DNA of 64,000 bases from Agapetus fuscipes. Taxonomy: Eukaryota > Arthropoda > Insecta > Trichoptera > Glossosomatidae. The DNA lies in NCBI GenBank assembly GCA_951799405.1, contig OX637362.1, positions 9,130,703 to 9,194,702 on the forward strand, given 5' to 3'. Under the pieces are notes generated by a model. That model saw nothing but the letters and a program-made list of their open reading frames with translations. It made no database searches and was not told the DNA's origin. Made by a program: the position numbers and the translations under genes. How positions within the stretch are numbered: the first letter of the stretch is position 1; each line of letters begins with the position of its first letter. Below are positions 22,219 through 33,086 of the stretch, one piece after another.

Positions 22219-22459
22219 GTACCCTTAGTACAAGTTGCAAAACTTGAGAAAAGTAAAGTTTACGGAAAATATTAAAGAGTGATTTCTCCCAAAATCTGCC
22301 GTTTTTGTTTCTTACACTTTATGGTCTTAGCAAAATAGTTACAGTAATGAAGAAAATCAAGTTCAAACAAACAAAAACGGCAGATTTTGTGGAAATTACT
22401 CTTTAATAATTGCCGTAAACTTTACATTACTCAAGTTTTGCAACTCGTACTAAGGGTAC
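22219..22459. repeat. Fold-back MITE in an intron
   Basis: Near-perfect inverted repeat. Arms of about 95 bp begin GTACCCTTAGTAC and end in its complement, with a spacer around TTATGGTCTTAGC. It lies inside the intron between the 22017 and 22513 exons. No ORF. Confidence 0.8.
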
Positions 22460-22970
22460 TGTTAGTATGCTTACAATTTTCTATGAAATTTAATTCATAG
22501 TAATATTTTCAGAAATCTGCAGAAAAGTCTATGAAGATGTGACTGAAGACAATCTTAGAGAAGCAGTCGGTGACTGGCTAAATCAAGCTAAAGTCAGATT
22601 ATCAAGGAGGTAATTTAAATTTTATGCATAATAGTTACATGAATAGCCCATTTACCTAAAAGGTGGGAGGTTCTTAATTTGGTGCTTCTATATTTTAATT
22701 TGTTTCCATGCATAAATCCTTACAGGGCAATCCGATCTTCATATTTTATAATATTTGCTTTAATAATTTCTAAGACAACGGATTACCGTGGAACAAATTT
22801 CTAAAAAGAAAATTATAACTGTTTATAATGAAATTGGTAGGTACTTAGTGTATATTGCGTCCTTAATTATAAATGTTTTGTAAGTATATAATTACTAAAA
22901 ATAGCCTTGTTTTTTTGTTACAGAGCCGGGAGACAAAATAAAAAATAAAATTGATTGTTCCTCTACCTGA

Positions 22971-24087
22971 CTAGTGTGACCAAATTAGAACATTTTTAAT
23001 AAACATTAACATCGTCGTGCATCAAGCTTTAACTTCAGTGATGTAATTGTGAAATTCTCAATGATCGAAGCCTGAAAAATGTAGCTTTCATTCTTTCAAT
23101 AAATTATCAGAACTTTGAAACACTACAATGCATCATATAACTTTCATTAATGTGAACATAGTTTGTAGCTTTGAATTTAAGTTGATTTTTGTAAGCTATT
23201 TGTAAGACCAATTTTTGTGAAATACTTATTAGATTATCTTTCATTATGTTTTTTTCTTTATAAACATGTGTTTGCTAGGCTTATTTCATTTTGTATCTTC
23301 TGCTTCTCAATGATAAAATTAGGATGTGTTCTTAACGTATTAGAACACAGATATAATTATTCTAGGTTTATAATGTAACCACCAAGTTTCTAGGACAGTT
23401 ATTAAATTAAGAAAACAAAAATATTTAAGAATTAATTTTGTTCAATTATGTATTTACCAGTATTTCAAATAAATTTACGATGGCAATCTAAACACTGTCG
23501 AAACTCTTAAAACTAGTTTAAATTTGTGTTTGATGAAAAATAATTGTAATAAAAGTTTTAAAATGTATATTGTAAAACAGGCCAAAATTTCTTTTTTTTG
23601 GTAGTTAGAAGGGGGCCCATCATGACTTTTAGCAACGGGGTCAGGGGAATAATGTACCTGAGTGTGACTATACAATATACATGCTATTATAAAACTTTGT
23701 TACTACTATAAGCAAACAAAATAAAATAAAAATGTTTCATCTTTATATTCTAATTTTGTTTTTTTAAATATTATAACAGTTAAAAATAATATCAACTAAT
23801 GTATATAATTTGCAGTAGCAAACATTTTGCAAGTTTGTCATAACAAGCTCGCAGAACTTTGTTATGACAAAGTTCCTTTGGAAACTAGAAAGTTTGATTC
23901 AAACTTGCCTCTAGTGTATATACTTGCCATGGTGAACTTGTATCAAGCCTTCACTTTTGACACATCAAACTTGTTGCAAGTCAGATCCAAGTTTAAAATG
24001 CTATCTGGGATTGTTCACCCCATTTCAAACGTGCAGAGGCCATTACAAACCAAATCATCCTTAGTAAAAATGAATGTACATTTTCAG
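22971..24087. other. Gene-free AT-rich spacer
   Basis: No domain or exon signal found up to the acceptor at 24085. 23827-24087 stays open in a frame that does not match the next exon; short AACTTG repeats there look like simple sequence. Confidence 0.4.
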
Positions 24088-24302
24088 GGTTTCCGTGTGT
24101 TGAATTCTTGCGATCAAAGATCATGGGTGGGGAAGGGAGATTACTTTACAATGGATACACATACACCTTCAAGCAAAGCAAAGGTCTGAAGAAGCACTGG
24201 ATCTGCAGCAAGAACAGCTCTCGGAGCTGCAAGGCCAGGCTACACACTGTGGGCCAGGAAATTGTGTACCTTTTTGACTGTCACATTTGCCATGCAAGAT
24301 GA
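24088..24302 (+). CDS. Alternative terminal exon, FLYWCH finger (C2HC type)
   Basis: 70 residues after CAG (24085-24087), leading GG, phase 1. V-E-F-L-R-S-K, G-R-L-L-Y-N-G-Y-T-Y-T-F-K-Q, K-K-H-W-I-C-S-K, S-C-K-A-R-L-H-T-V, C-H-I-C-H, then A-R-stop. It shares the K-H-W-I-C-S-K-x-S-S-R layout with the 19.1-kb exon, which suggests the two are duplicates. No clear AATAAA within 100 bp downstream. Confidence 0.87.
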
Positions 24303-25595
24303 ACTTTCAGATGCCACTGATATTCCCCAAAGGTGTGTTCTTTCAACATAAGGTTATGTGACGTTAACCTGAAACAAAATCTACCTGTTTCACCCATGTC
24401 TGTGATGCGATTCTTCAGCGTGATGATGATGTAATGCTTATGACACTGTGGAAGGCATTATGGATGATAACTTGTAGAATATTTTTTCTAAGGTGAAAAT
24501 TCATTTTTAATTTCAATTCAAAATAACTTTTAATTAATAACAATAATTTTTTAGGCAATTTTACTCAAAATATGAAAGTACATTGTAGAATATTTCAGGA
24601 AATATGCATTAAAGGTTTTTATTTTCCTACTAAAACAGTGACATTAAATAATATATATCAATAAATAATAATGCTAAATACATAGGTTTCAGTATTTAAT
24701 CACTAAGAAATCTCATTCATGATTGGGAGGGCCCTTGAGGTGTGACACATACAAAAACAGCGCTCTTTTGTCATGTAGAAAATAGAAGAAAATATATCAT
24801 CCTCATATATATAAAGGGCAGTTCATATAATTTAGTAGAGTCGTCCCGTCCCAGAATGTGAGTGTGGAGCTCAGCAAACTATGGAGCACCTGCGGTGTTG
24901 TCCCTCCTGTCCGACAAGCTGCTCCATGGATGATCTCTTTGCGGGAAACCAAAGAGCTGTAGACATTGCTCACTGGGCCAATACGGTGTGAAGCTGACAC
25001 GAAGAAGAAGATATAATTTAGTTTGGTTTTATTGAAAAAGGACACCAGAGTTACAATCGTTGAACATATTTACACATAAAAAAGGTAACTATTCTGCTCC
25101 CGAAGATGCCTCATTAAGCGAAAATATTCGAGCAAAAAAGAAATAAATAAGTGAATTAAAACTTTGTTTCCATTTAAATTTTTTAAATAATTAAAAATGG
25201 ACTTTCACTGTGTTAATAAATCCACCCTAAAAAATATAAAAAAAAAAAAAAAAAAAATATTATATTTACACATTATTATAATTTTAAAATTTTAAGGATT
25301 AAACTAGCGTGTTTGAATGTAAATACCAACACTAATTCAATATGGCAATAACTTTGACAATGGCAATAACTTGGACTCTGCTTCAACAGATGTCATTGGG
25401 TAATAATGAATTAATAATCCATTAAAGTAACAATTATGACTTATTAACCTAACAATTGATTTATGTTTTGGATTTCTCTTTGAATTGAAATTAAATTAAA
25501 TAGAAACGTATGCCTTCCTTTTGTAAATGATGAAGGTAAGTTCTTTACTACTGAATAAAAAAAGTAATATTCATAATTTTTTTTTTTTTTTTCAG
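24303..25595. mobile_element. LINE and fold-back remnants
   Basis: A decayed copy of the 7.1-kb fold-back motif near 24380-24425; a CR1-type tail at 24727-24800; a LINE C-terminal piece at 24838-24991 with a C-E-C-G-A-Q-Q-T-M-E-H-L motif; a fold-back tail family member at 25090-25245 whose hammerhead-like core (25096-25133) has one core change (CCGAAGA). No gene. Confidence 0.55.
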
Positions 25596-25789
25596 AAGTC
25601 AAATTCATCTCTCACTCCCTGCGAGGAGGCGTTATGGCAGTTCACAATGGCTTCACATACACATTCAAGCAGAAGTCTGTCCATAAGTGCCACTGGATCT
25701 GCTCCAAGAGCCGTCGCTGTTCAGCCAGGATACACACCGTGGACAATATCCTCGTTTACTCGTACAAGACTCACACGTGTATAGACTAA
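25596..25789 (+). CDS. Alternative terminal exon, FLYWCH finger (C2HC type)
   Basis: 63 residues after a T-rich tract and CAG (25593-25595), leading AA, phase 1. V-K-F-I-S-H-S-L-R-G-G, V-H-N-G-F-T-Y-T-F-K-Q, K-C-H-W-I-C-S-K, R-C-S-A-R-I-H-T-V-D-N, T-H-T-C-I-D-stop. Note the extra Cys before the H-W pair, kept in most exons from here to 34.8 kb. Poly(A) signal AATAAA at 25810-25815, only 21 bp after the stop. It starts the compact run of exons with the R-G-G-x-M entry. Confidence 0.88.
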
Positions 25790-26172
25790 ACTAACAGACA
25801 GTGACAAACAATAAAAGGAAATCTTCTTTGTATTATGGTGTTTGAATTGAGTATTATATAACAAAACATCATGCAGCGCAAAATGTAGCAGTTAACCCAG
25901 GGGCGAGCATCCCATACAAGCAAAGGTAGGCAATGTAATGTAAAAATGTGTTTAACCTCAAAATTCAGATTTAAAATTGAAATGACGACAACCTATGGTA
26001 GGGTAAGTCATGGCCTCATTTATCAATCGTAGTCACCCCTGCCTTCATCCAGGAAAAGCAGAACAGCAGAAGTATTACATAGAAGCAATCCACATAAAAG
26101 AGTTCTAAAAATTTTTAGCGTTGACCAGAAAAGCCTAAACCGCCATGCCTAATTCCACCATATTATATATAT

Positions 26173-26423
26173 GTCGGGGTTATAGCCGCGGGAGCTAAGA
26201 GGGCTGATCTTTCTAGCGTGTTTCGAATGGAACAACGCTGGTTCGATCCCCGCTTGGGTCACATGACTTTAACTTTGACCCTGGTTCAACAGATGTTATT
26301 GGGTAATTATTATTTAATGATTCATTAATAATAAACAATAATGAATTATTAAATGATGATATTAATACCTGTTTCTGGCCAGGCAAAATAGGTTGGTGAA
26401 TTGCATTCCTCTTCACAAATCTA

Positions 26424-26469
<46 letters not shown>

Positions 26470-26470
26470 T
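26173..26470 (+). mobile_element. tRNA-derived SINE with long poly(A)
   Basis: Head GGGGTTATAGCCGCGGGAGCTAAGAGG with box-B-like GGTTCGATCCC, body with CCTGGTTCAACAGATG, tail AATTGCATTCCTCTTCACAAATCTATT followed by A35 or so. Related copies lie at 31.0, 31.4, 43.2, 53.2 and 62.9 kb (+) and at 1.2 and 1.9 kb (-). Confidence 0.75.
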
Positions 26471-26555
26471 ATGTCCAACTCCCATTTCAGGCCTCATTTT
26501 AAGAGGCACCAGTACCGCACAAGTCTTTAATCACAGCATTTCTTATTGTTTTCAG

Positions 26556-26779
26556 AAGACACTGTCCAATTCATCACATCCAATGTCAGAAAAGGAGGTC
26601 TGATGGCCCTTCACAATGGATTCACGTACACGTTCAAGAGGAATTCAGGAGAAAAGTGCCACTGGATCTGCTCCAAGAACCATCGCTGCACAGCCAGAAT
26701 TCACACTGTTGATAATATATGCATTCTGTCTGCCAATCATCATACCTGTGGAAACCAGAATCTAAATCTTTTGAAATAA
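26556..26779 (+). CDS. Alternative terminal exon, FLYWCH finger (C2HC type)
   Basis: 73 residues after CAG (26553-26555), leading AA, phase 1. D-T-V-Q-F-I-T-S-N, G-G-L-M-A-L-H-N-G-F-T-Y-T-F, K-C-H-W-I-C-S-K-N, R-C-T-A-R-I-H-T-V-D-N, H-H-T-C-G-N and an 8-residue tail. The stop TAA (26777-26779) is inside AATAAA (26775-26780). Very similar to the next exon (27198): same H-H-T-C-G-N end and I-C-I-L-S-A block, so probably a local duplication. Confidence 0.88.
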
Positions 26780-26888
26780 AGATAAAAATGTTTTATACTG
26801 TTACAAGTTGTTTCAATCTGTCCCATCATCCTTTTAGGGCAACTCATGGAACGATGATTGTGACTCTGGATGAAGTGAAAAAACTATG

Positions 26889-27110
26889 AACTGGTCCGTA
26901 GTCCAGTGGTAACACTTCGGACTCTGAATGGAAGGTTGTGGGCTCAAATCCTGGCGAATCACAAAAATATACCATTTATATTTTCAAATTTGCTCTTCAC
27001 TGGGTTATAAATTCCATTAACCTTAACGAAAGACCGGTCATCAAAAGGTCCATCCAGCCTTACAGCAACTGGGTCTTGCTTGAGAATTAAGAAAAGTTGA
27101 ATATTTAGCT
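26889..27110 (+). mobile_element. tRNA-derived SINE
   Basis: Head TGGTCCGTAGTCCAGTGGTAAC (box A) with GGTTGTGGGCTCAAATCC (box B), then a body shared with the SINE at 38694-38997 (complement). Its LINE-like 3' tail is missing here. It lies between two duplicate FLYWCH exons. Confidence 0.7.
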
Positions 27111-27197
27111 GATTGTTTATTATGTGAATAGTTTTCGAGCAATTGACAGGTTTAGGATGTAGGATTCCTAAATCACAGCATTTCTTATCTTTCCCAG

Positions 27198-27418
27198 ATG
27201 ACATTGTCGAATTTGTCACGTCCAATGCTGGAAGAGGAGGAGGTCTGATGGCCCTTCACAAAGGTATCACGTACACATTCAAGAGGAAAGCTGGGGGAAA
27301 GTGCCATTGGATCTGCTCCAAGAACCGCGGCTGTACTGCCCGGATACATACTGTGGACAATATGTGCATTCTGTCAGCCAGCCACCATACCTGTGGAAAC
27401 TATAAACTTGATCTTTGA
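27198..27418 (+). CDS. Alternative terminal exon, FLYWCH finger (C2HC type)
   Basis: 72 residues after CAG (27195-27197), leading AT, phase 1. D-I-V-E-F-V-T-S-N-A, an expanded R-G-G-G-L-M, L-H-K-G-I-T-Y-T-F, K-C-H-W-I-C-S-K-N, G-C-T-A-R-I-H-T-V-D-N, S-H-H-T-C-G-N. It is paired with 26556. The usual N-G-F-T-Y is K-G-I-T-Y here. AATAAA at 27468-27473. Confidence 0.88.
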
Positions 27419-27589
27419 AAATTATCAAGAAGCTTGTGAATTAAAAAAAAATGTGTTCAACACATGCAATAAAAATTCTGATCATTTCGTCTTTTATGTG
27501 GTCATCAAGAGAATTCTATGAAAATAATCCTACTGTCATCGATTCAGTCATTGATGAATAAATTTACAATATTAAAAGAGACTTTTTCA

Positions 27590-27765
27590 TGTTGTTTTAA
27601 TCATTTTTCTAAGGACCGCTCATTGATATCATCACCCGCTGGCAACGCTGTCTTTCCATCATTCTGGAACAATCTGCCTCTGAAGTTGAAAACGGAGAAC
27701 AATGCTGACAGTTTCAAGGAGTTACCGAAGACACATTTGTTTAAGAAAAGCTTTGACACATAGAA
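27590..27765 (+). mobile_element. CR1-like LINE C-terminal scrap
   Basis: F-W-N-N-L-P-L-K-L-K followed by T-H-L-F-K-K-S-F matches the extreme C-terminus of CR1/L2-type reverse transcriptases. Confidence 0.55.
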
Positions 27766-28167
27766 CCTTCTTGAGATAGCTCTTGCCACTGATAGCGCTA
27801 TGTGAAAAAAAAAACCTATTGTCAATGTTACACACTTTCATTGCTTTTATTAATTTCATCATCACAAATGGACTACTTAAGAAGTATGATTGGAAAAAGA
27901 CGGATAGGGGGATATGATAGGGTGAGGAATGATTTTGTTAGAGAGGAATGTGGTGTAAGAGAAAGTGTGAAAGTAACGATTAAAAGAAGTATACTTAGAT
28001 GGTTTGGACATTTAGAGAGAATGAATGAGGAAAGACTGACGAAGAAAGTGTATGCTGCAAGAATTGATAGATGTCGTGGAAGAGGAAGACCGAGAAAGGT
28101 ATGGATGGACCAAATTTTCGAAATAGCGAGTGAATGGGATATCCAGAGTCATAATCAAAGGAGAGCT

Positions 28168-28970
28168 TGTATTTTTTTTTTTTTTTTTTTTATTTCATAA
28201 ACAATTTTTACAAGAAATATTAAATCTTAAAAATTAAACATTTTTGTCCCGATAAACCAAAAATTTTCAGTTTGTCATCGGGTGCAACAATCAAATTAAA
28301 AAATAAAAGTCTTAGTATTTAGTGCTAGTATGAAATATAAAGTAAATTAAAGTTAAAATTAGGAGACAAGAGTAGAGTAAAAACACAAATATAGTTAAGG
28401 TAATTAATAAAAGAAAGTTCTTTCTCCCAGCCAAATCTTCAAAGATATTATAATTTTATTAATGTTTGTAGATTCCTTTTTAAAGTCCTTTGGCAACAAA
28501 TTAAATATTTTTGGCACAAGGTAATCCAACGTTCTTTGTCCATATTTGTTTTTAATTCTTGGCACAACTAATCCTTCATTAGATGTAAATCTTGTTTGGT
28601 ACACATGCTCTAGTTTATTTTTATATTTATCATTAAACAATTGTTGACATATAATTATGTTCCATAGTATACCCTTAATAGGCAAGACATTTAATGATTG
28701 GAATAAAAATGGTATATTCTGCCTTTGGTTATACACATTTATGGGAGCAATTAATTTTAAGAGAGCATTTTGAACATTTTGTACATTTTTAATATTGGTG
28801 GCGCAAGAATGTCCCCATGCAGTGAGGCCGTATCTTATAATGGACTCGGCAAGCGATAAATATACCAATCTTAATGTAGGGAGCGGCAATATAAACTTTA
28901 ACTTATATAATTGTCCAACAACAGATCTCAGTCGTTTGCACGTTTTTGAAGTTTTGAAGTTTTGAAGTTT
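28168..28970 (-). mobile_element. LINE fragment nested in the RTE copy
   Basis: Minus strand. Open frame 28889-28404 (161 codons: I-R-Y-G-L-T-A-W-G, D-Y-L-V-P-K-I-F-N-L-L-P) is a post-RT LINE segment. Its poly(A) appears as T20 at 28170-28190. The younger insertion of the two. Confidence 0.75.
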
Positions 28971-29129
28971 ATGAAAAAGGTTATGACTCTGGATGAAATG
29001 AAAGAAGTATGCAAGGACAGGAAGAAGTGGCGGCTAATCTGCAATGCTGATTTGTAATGTTGGTTTATTAGTTTGCTACATTTTTTGCATAAGAAATTTT
29101 TGACTTTTTTTGTAGAGATTTATTTTTAA

Positions 29130-29334
29130 TTAAAATCAAATTATTTTTTATTAAACGTTGTTTTATTTTCACAATAATATTTTGAATCTCGAGTACTTTC
29201 GACCTTCAATATTCAGGTCATTATCAAGAGTGATGTATAAAAAAAAAATTAATATTGAAGGTCGAAAGTACTCGAGATTCAAAATATTATTGTGAAAATA
29301 AAACAACGTTTAATAAAAAATAATTTGATTTTAA
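29130..29334. repeat. Fold-back element in the RTE 3' UTR
   Basis: Arms of about 80 bp (TTAAAATCAAATTA... and complement) around a spacer with CAGGTCATTATCAAGAG. It contains a decayed hammerhead-like core on the minus strand (TTGATAA in place of CTGANGA; GAA, palindrome AGTACT, C, CTC/GAG helix I). The tail GAATTTTCACTGTGTGAATAC follows. Confidence 0.7.
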
Positions 29335-29799
29335 ATAAAATGAATTTTCACTGTGTGAATACACAAACCCTACAAAATTTATTTTTAAGATTTTGTTGTT
29401 TTTTTTTTTATACTTAAAAATGTTATTTATTACTCGTATTCCTTGACTTATAGGTTGGTATGAGGCTGACCATGAGTGACCACCCATACTGTAAAAAATG
29501 GTTCACTTTGCCAATGTCACCCCTGTTTCAGGGAATGTCGGCAAGAGTTGCAGGGCTTATGTTCATTTGAGGTTTGGATTTTATTTGTAAGTACACAATC
29601 AGCATTTGTAAGCGCGAACTACACGTGTTTGTTTGTGGGCATAAATCTGAGAGCTTTGAATGAATATATCCTTGCAACTTAGATTATAGATATTATTATT
29701 ATAGACATTGATCTTTTCCATGTTGAAAATTCACACTTTTATAATATGCAGGGTTGACTTTGACAAAAGTATGAACAAATATTTTGAATATATTTTCAG

Positions 29800-30008
29800 A
29801 AAACACCGTCCAGTTTATAGACTCGAATTACCGTCGAGGTGGATTGATGGCCCGTCACAAAACATTTACTTACTCCTTCAAGCAGAGATCATCCCACAAA
29901 TGTCACTGGATCTGCTCCAAATATCCTCGATGTTCAGCCAGAATACACACCATAGATGACATCCTAGTATATGCCACAAACAACCACAAATGCATACAAC
30001 AAACCTAA
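29800..30008 (+). CDS. Alternative terminal exon, FLYWCH finger (C2HC type)
   Basis: 68 residues after CAG (29797-29799), leading AA, phase 1. N-T-V-Q-F-I-D-S-N-Y-R-R-G-G-L-M-A-R-H-K-T-F-T-Y in sequence, K-C-H-W-I-C-S-K-Y-P-R-C-S-A-R-I-H-T, N-H-K-C-I. The signature K-Y-P-R-C and the Q-R-S-S-H loop are shared with the exon at 30618, its tandem duplicate. No AATAAA directly after the stop. Confidence 0.88.
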
Positions 30009-30617
30009 CATTTACTTTGGAGAAAATGAGTAATGTAACTTTTTGCCACATTGCCTTCAAAAGGGCCGCATGTGTCAAGTGGATCCCATTTATTTCACAG
30101 GTACGCTTTCATAAGATAAACTCTCATTTAAAAAAAACTATATTGCCGCCTTTCTACACAAATTAAATGCACCTCTGAAAATCTTGCCGACTTTCCTTCA
30201 AACAAGACCAACATTAGAAAAAAGCACATTTGACATAGACAGAAAGTTGTAATGCTACACGGCCAGGTTGCTAACTTGAAGTGTGACTTATATTTTGATT
30301 TTGGTTGCTAAAGACCTGTTATGTATTGTGGAGAAGGGAATGATGTCGAATTGAGAATGGCAGGTTTCTTTCTATTCCTTTAGCTACTACATGTTACTTG
30401 AGGAAGAGCACACTACCGTCTGACTCTTTTACCTTTGTTGCAGAGAGCAGCGATCTGCAAAATCTATCTTACCGTACTATCCTAATACAATAAAACATCA
30501 CAGGACTAGTTACATTGACGTTTGACTTTTTCCTATCAAGAAAAAATAAAATCGGAAACATGCTTGCCCAAAATGTTTGGAGTCCATTATCAATAGACAT
30601 TTTTAATATTCTTTCAG

Positions 30618-30826
30618 GAGACACTGTTCAGTTCATAGACTCCAGCAATCGTCGCGGTGGAATGATGGTCCGTCACAACACCTTCACCTACTCCTTCAAG
30701 CAGAGATACGCCCACAAATGCCACTGGATCTGCTCCAAATATCCTCGATGTTCAGCCAGAATACACACCGTGGACGATGTACTTGTATATTCCACTAACA
30801 ACCATAAATGTACTGGACAAACATAA
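30618..30826 (+). CDS. Alternative terminal exon, FLYWCH finger (C2HC type)
   Basis: 68 residues after CAG (30615-30617), leading GA, phase 1. D-T-V-Q-F-I-D-S-S-N-R-R-G-G-M-M, H-N-T-F-T-Y-S-F, K-C-H-W-I-C-S-K-Y-P-R-C-S-A-R, N-H-K-C-T. It has the same length as its neighbour at 29800, with about 80 percent identity by eye. Differences sit mostly in the loop before K-C-H-W and in the last residues. AATAAA at 30836-30841. Confidence 0.88.
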
Positions 30827-30997
30827 CATTTAAAGAATAAAAACAAGAAAATCCTTTTGCTTCGCCTTTTATTATGCATTGGGTCCTGTTCATAATCTAG
30901 ATACTACATTATTTGTATACACTCCAATTACAGATCCATTTCCTGTGTCTCCATCTAACCTGAATTACATTTGTGATAATAAGGTAAGGTCATAATC

Positions 30998-31650
30998 AGT
31001 CGGTATTATGGCCGTGGGGATCGAGTCAGGTTATTTGGAACCGGATAACGTTGGTTCGAATCCCGCGACGATAACTTCGACCCTGGTTCAACAGATGCCG
31101 TTGCATGCACACAAGCTTCTGCTTTCGCATGAAGACAACTGGCCAGGCAAAATAGGTTGGTGGATTGCATTCTTTTCCACAAATCTATTTAACAAAAAAA
31201 AAGAGGTCTGCTGATTTTTTTTTTGGGATTTCCTTCTTGTGATGCAAAAGACCAGCTGTTCTCCCAACTTTTGGGTGGTCAGTCTGTAAACGCTGGCTGT
31301 CTTGTATCTCGCTTACAACGATCCAAGTTATCCTACTTTCATTCAAAACTCTCTGTGTTATGGCCGAGGGAGTCAAGTGGCTGATCTTTCTAGCGTATTC
31401 TAGCCCTTTCTATCTTATAAAGTTGGTTCGATCCCCATTGTTGACATTTGAAAATTGACAACTTGCGGTGTTATTTACAAACAGCAAATCCATGGCTCAA
31501 CTGCCACCTAAAGTGGTTCAACAGATATCATTGGGAAATTATAAATTAATAATTCATTAAAATATACAATAATGATATTAATACCTGTTTCTGGCCAGGC
31601 AGAATAGGTTAATGAGTTGCATTCCTCTTCAGTAATCTATTTAAAAAAAA
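30998..31650 (+). mobile_element. Two tRNA-derived SINE copies in tandem
   Basis: First copy about 30998-31200 (ATGGCCGTGGGGATCGAGTC, GGTTCGAATCCCGCG, tail to CCACAAATCTATT plus A run). Second about 31357-31650, same orientation, with an altered body. Same family as 26.2, 43.2, 53.2 and 62.9 kb. Confidence 0.75.
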
Positions 31651-31882
31651 CTGTCTCCTCTTCCTACTTCATCTGACGATGTCTTCGGTGTCGCTTTTTC
31701 TTTCAGTTTCTCAATTACAAAGCAACACAACAGTGCACAGCCAGGACATTAAACACTATTTTGCCAACATCCACATCTCTTGGCACTCCACAAGTATTAT
31801 ATACCTTCAGATCCTCTGAACTCTTGAGGGTCTTGCGCACAGTATTCAACCTCTAACACTAAAATTTTGAATACCCTTTCAG

Positions 31883-32082
31883 GAGAGGCTGTTCAATTCA
31901 TAAATTCTCGACAAGGCAGGCTCATGGTCCTTCACAATGGATTCACATACTCATACAACCAAAAATCTGGTCCCAAATGTTACTGGATATGCTCCAAAAA
32001 TCCTCGCTGTTCAGCCAGAATACACACTGTAGACAATGTTCTTGTGTATCTGTCTTCCAACCATAGATGTGTGGAACAATAA
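31883..32082 (+). CDS. Alternative terminal exon, FLYWCH finger (C2HC type)
   Basis: 65 residues after CAG (31880-31882), leading GA, phase 1. E-A-V-Q-F-I-N-S-R-Q-G-R-L-M-V-L-H-N-G-F-T-Y, K-C-Y-W-I-C-S-K-N-P-R-C-S-A-R-I-H-T-V-D, N-H-R-C-V. The His before Trp is Tyr here, the only C-Y-W variant in the cluster. The stop follows three codons after the last ligand. AATAAA at 32100-32105. Confidence 0.87.
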
Positions 32083-32298
32083 TTATGTAATTTTACATAA
32101 ATAAAATAAAAAATATTTTTTTGAAATGTGTTTTTAAGTCAGCCAGTTTTACCGGGCCATATCATCTTGAGATTGCTTGGCCATAGCACCAAGAGTTGAC
32201 TATTACATGCTATTTATGTATAATCGCAGCTCAGCTTTTACAACTTGAGAACTGGAGAATGGCATGGAGGACAGGCGTAGCTGTAGGTAATACTTAAA

Positions 32299-32480
32299 GG
32301 AGGCCAGAAGCGCTATTCTGCTAAATTCCTTATGACCTTAACTAGATAGCGATTCGTATCTAAAAATAAGATGCATTGTGATTTTTTATCTGTGGAGATC
32401 TTTCGCAGGCGCTAGCAAACTCCGACTTGGATTAATATCCAAAGTGTAAGGAATTTAGCAGAATAGCGCATCAGGGCTCC
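32299..32480. mobile_element. Short TIR element (MITE)
   Basis: Inverted ends GGAGGCCAGAAGCGCTATTC and complement of the right end, with near-perfect match over GCGCTATTCTGCTAAATTCC. 182 bp, no ORF. Confidence 0.65.
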
Positions 32481-32524
32481 AGTTGAGCTGTAGCGCCATT
32501 GAAGAAGAAAAAATATCTATCTAT

Positions 32525-32825
32525 GATGATCCAAGTTGCAATTATACACATGTAAGTTTGCTTTTACACATACTACATGTCTATAATCTATGATCTAAGT
32601 TGCAAAGATGTATTACATTTAAGATTCACATTAAATGCATTTCTATAAGCAGAAACGAATAAGTTTGCACTTAGTCATGCCGCGTGCGGACGTACAAGAT
32701 AAAAACCCAAATCTCAAATGAGCATAAGCACTGCAACTCTTGCCGACCTTCCCTGACATTGGCGAAGTGAACCATTTTTTTACAGTGTGGGTGGTCAGCT
32801 TCATACCAACCTATAAGTCAAGGAA
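32525..32825 (-). mobile_element. RTE-type LINE 3' tail
   Basis: Minus-strand tail copy preceded by a second, shorter fragment. Plus-strand scraps of the same tail lie at about 32880-33020. Confidence 0.65.
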
Positions 32826-33086
32826 ACTTAAAAAATAAAAATTGAAACTTCAAGGGCAAAAGTGAACAAATCTTAACAGTATGGGTAATGTTTCAGGGAA
32901 GGCCAGCGAGAGTAACAGGGCTTCTGTTCATTTGAGATTGAGGCTTTTATTTTATAAGTATCTACTTTTGGGCATGGGTTCAAAATGAATTTGAAATGTT
33001 AATATATCTCTGCTACATAGGTTTTAGATAGGATATAAAAACAGTTTCAAAGTCCTAAAACCATATCGTTGAATATATGTTCTCAG

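Larger units (their letters stand above)
20883..22970 (+). pseudogene. DUF4806-like multi-exon gene, broken by an RTE insertion and a frameshift
   Basis: Traceable pieces: an exon at 20883-21080 resuming at 21245-21389; possible exon 21488-21595; 21689-21932 (helical, Q/K-rich); 22017-22188 (V-G-G-K-N-V-R, I-L-R-R-I-L-I-D-E-V-A-E-L-Y-S, G-K-Q-M-K-N-S-F); 22513-22609 (L-R-E-A-V-G-D-W-L-N-Q-A-K); 22775-22836; 22924-22970 with TGA. The last four have matching phases (0, 1, 2, 1) and GT/AG borders. The 22017-22609 part has the layout of the DUF4806 domain found in many arthropod and cnidarian proteins of unknown role. The first exon is split by a 159-bp RTE tail, and a run of nine A near 21308 shifts the frame. 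The 5' end is not found. Whether it ever belonged to the FLYWCH locus is unknown. Confidence 0.6.
27860..29690 (+). mobile_element. RTE-like LINE with two nested insertions
   Basis: ORF2 C-terminus begins at 27867 (D-Y-L-R-S-M-I-G-K, R-W-F-G-H-L-E-R-M). It is interrupted after R-R-A-C at about 28168, resumes at about 28972 (M-K-K-V-M-T-L-D-E-M-K-E-V) and stops near 29057. The 3' UTR holds a fold-back (29130-29334), then the tail 29438-29690. This copy ties coding part and tail together. Confidence 0.75.

Noticed and set aside
23827..24189. 120-codon ORF running into the 24.1-kb exon
   Set aside because: Wrong frame for the finger; contains the acceptor; repetitive AACTTG wording.
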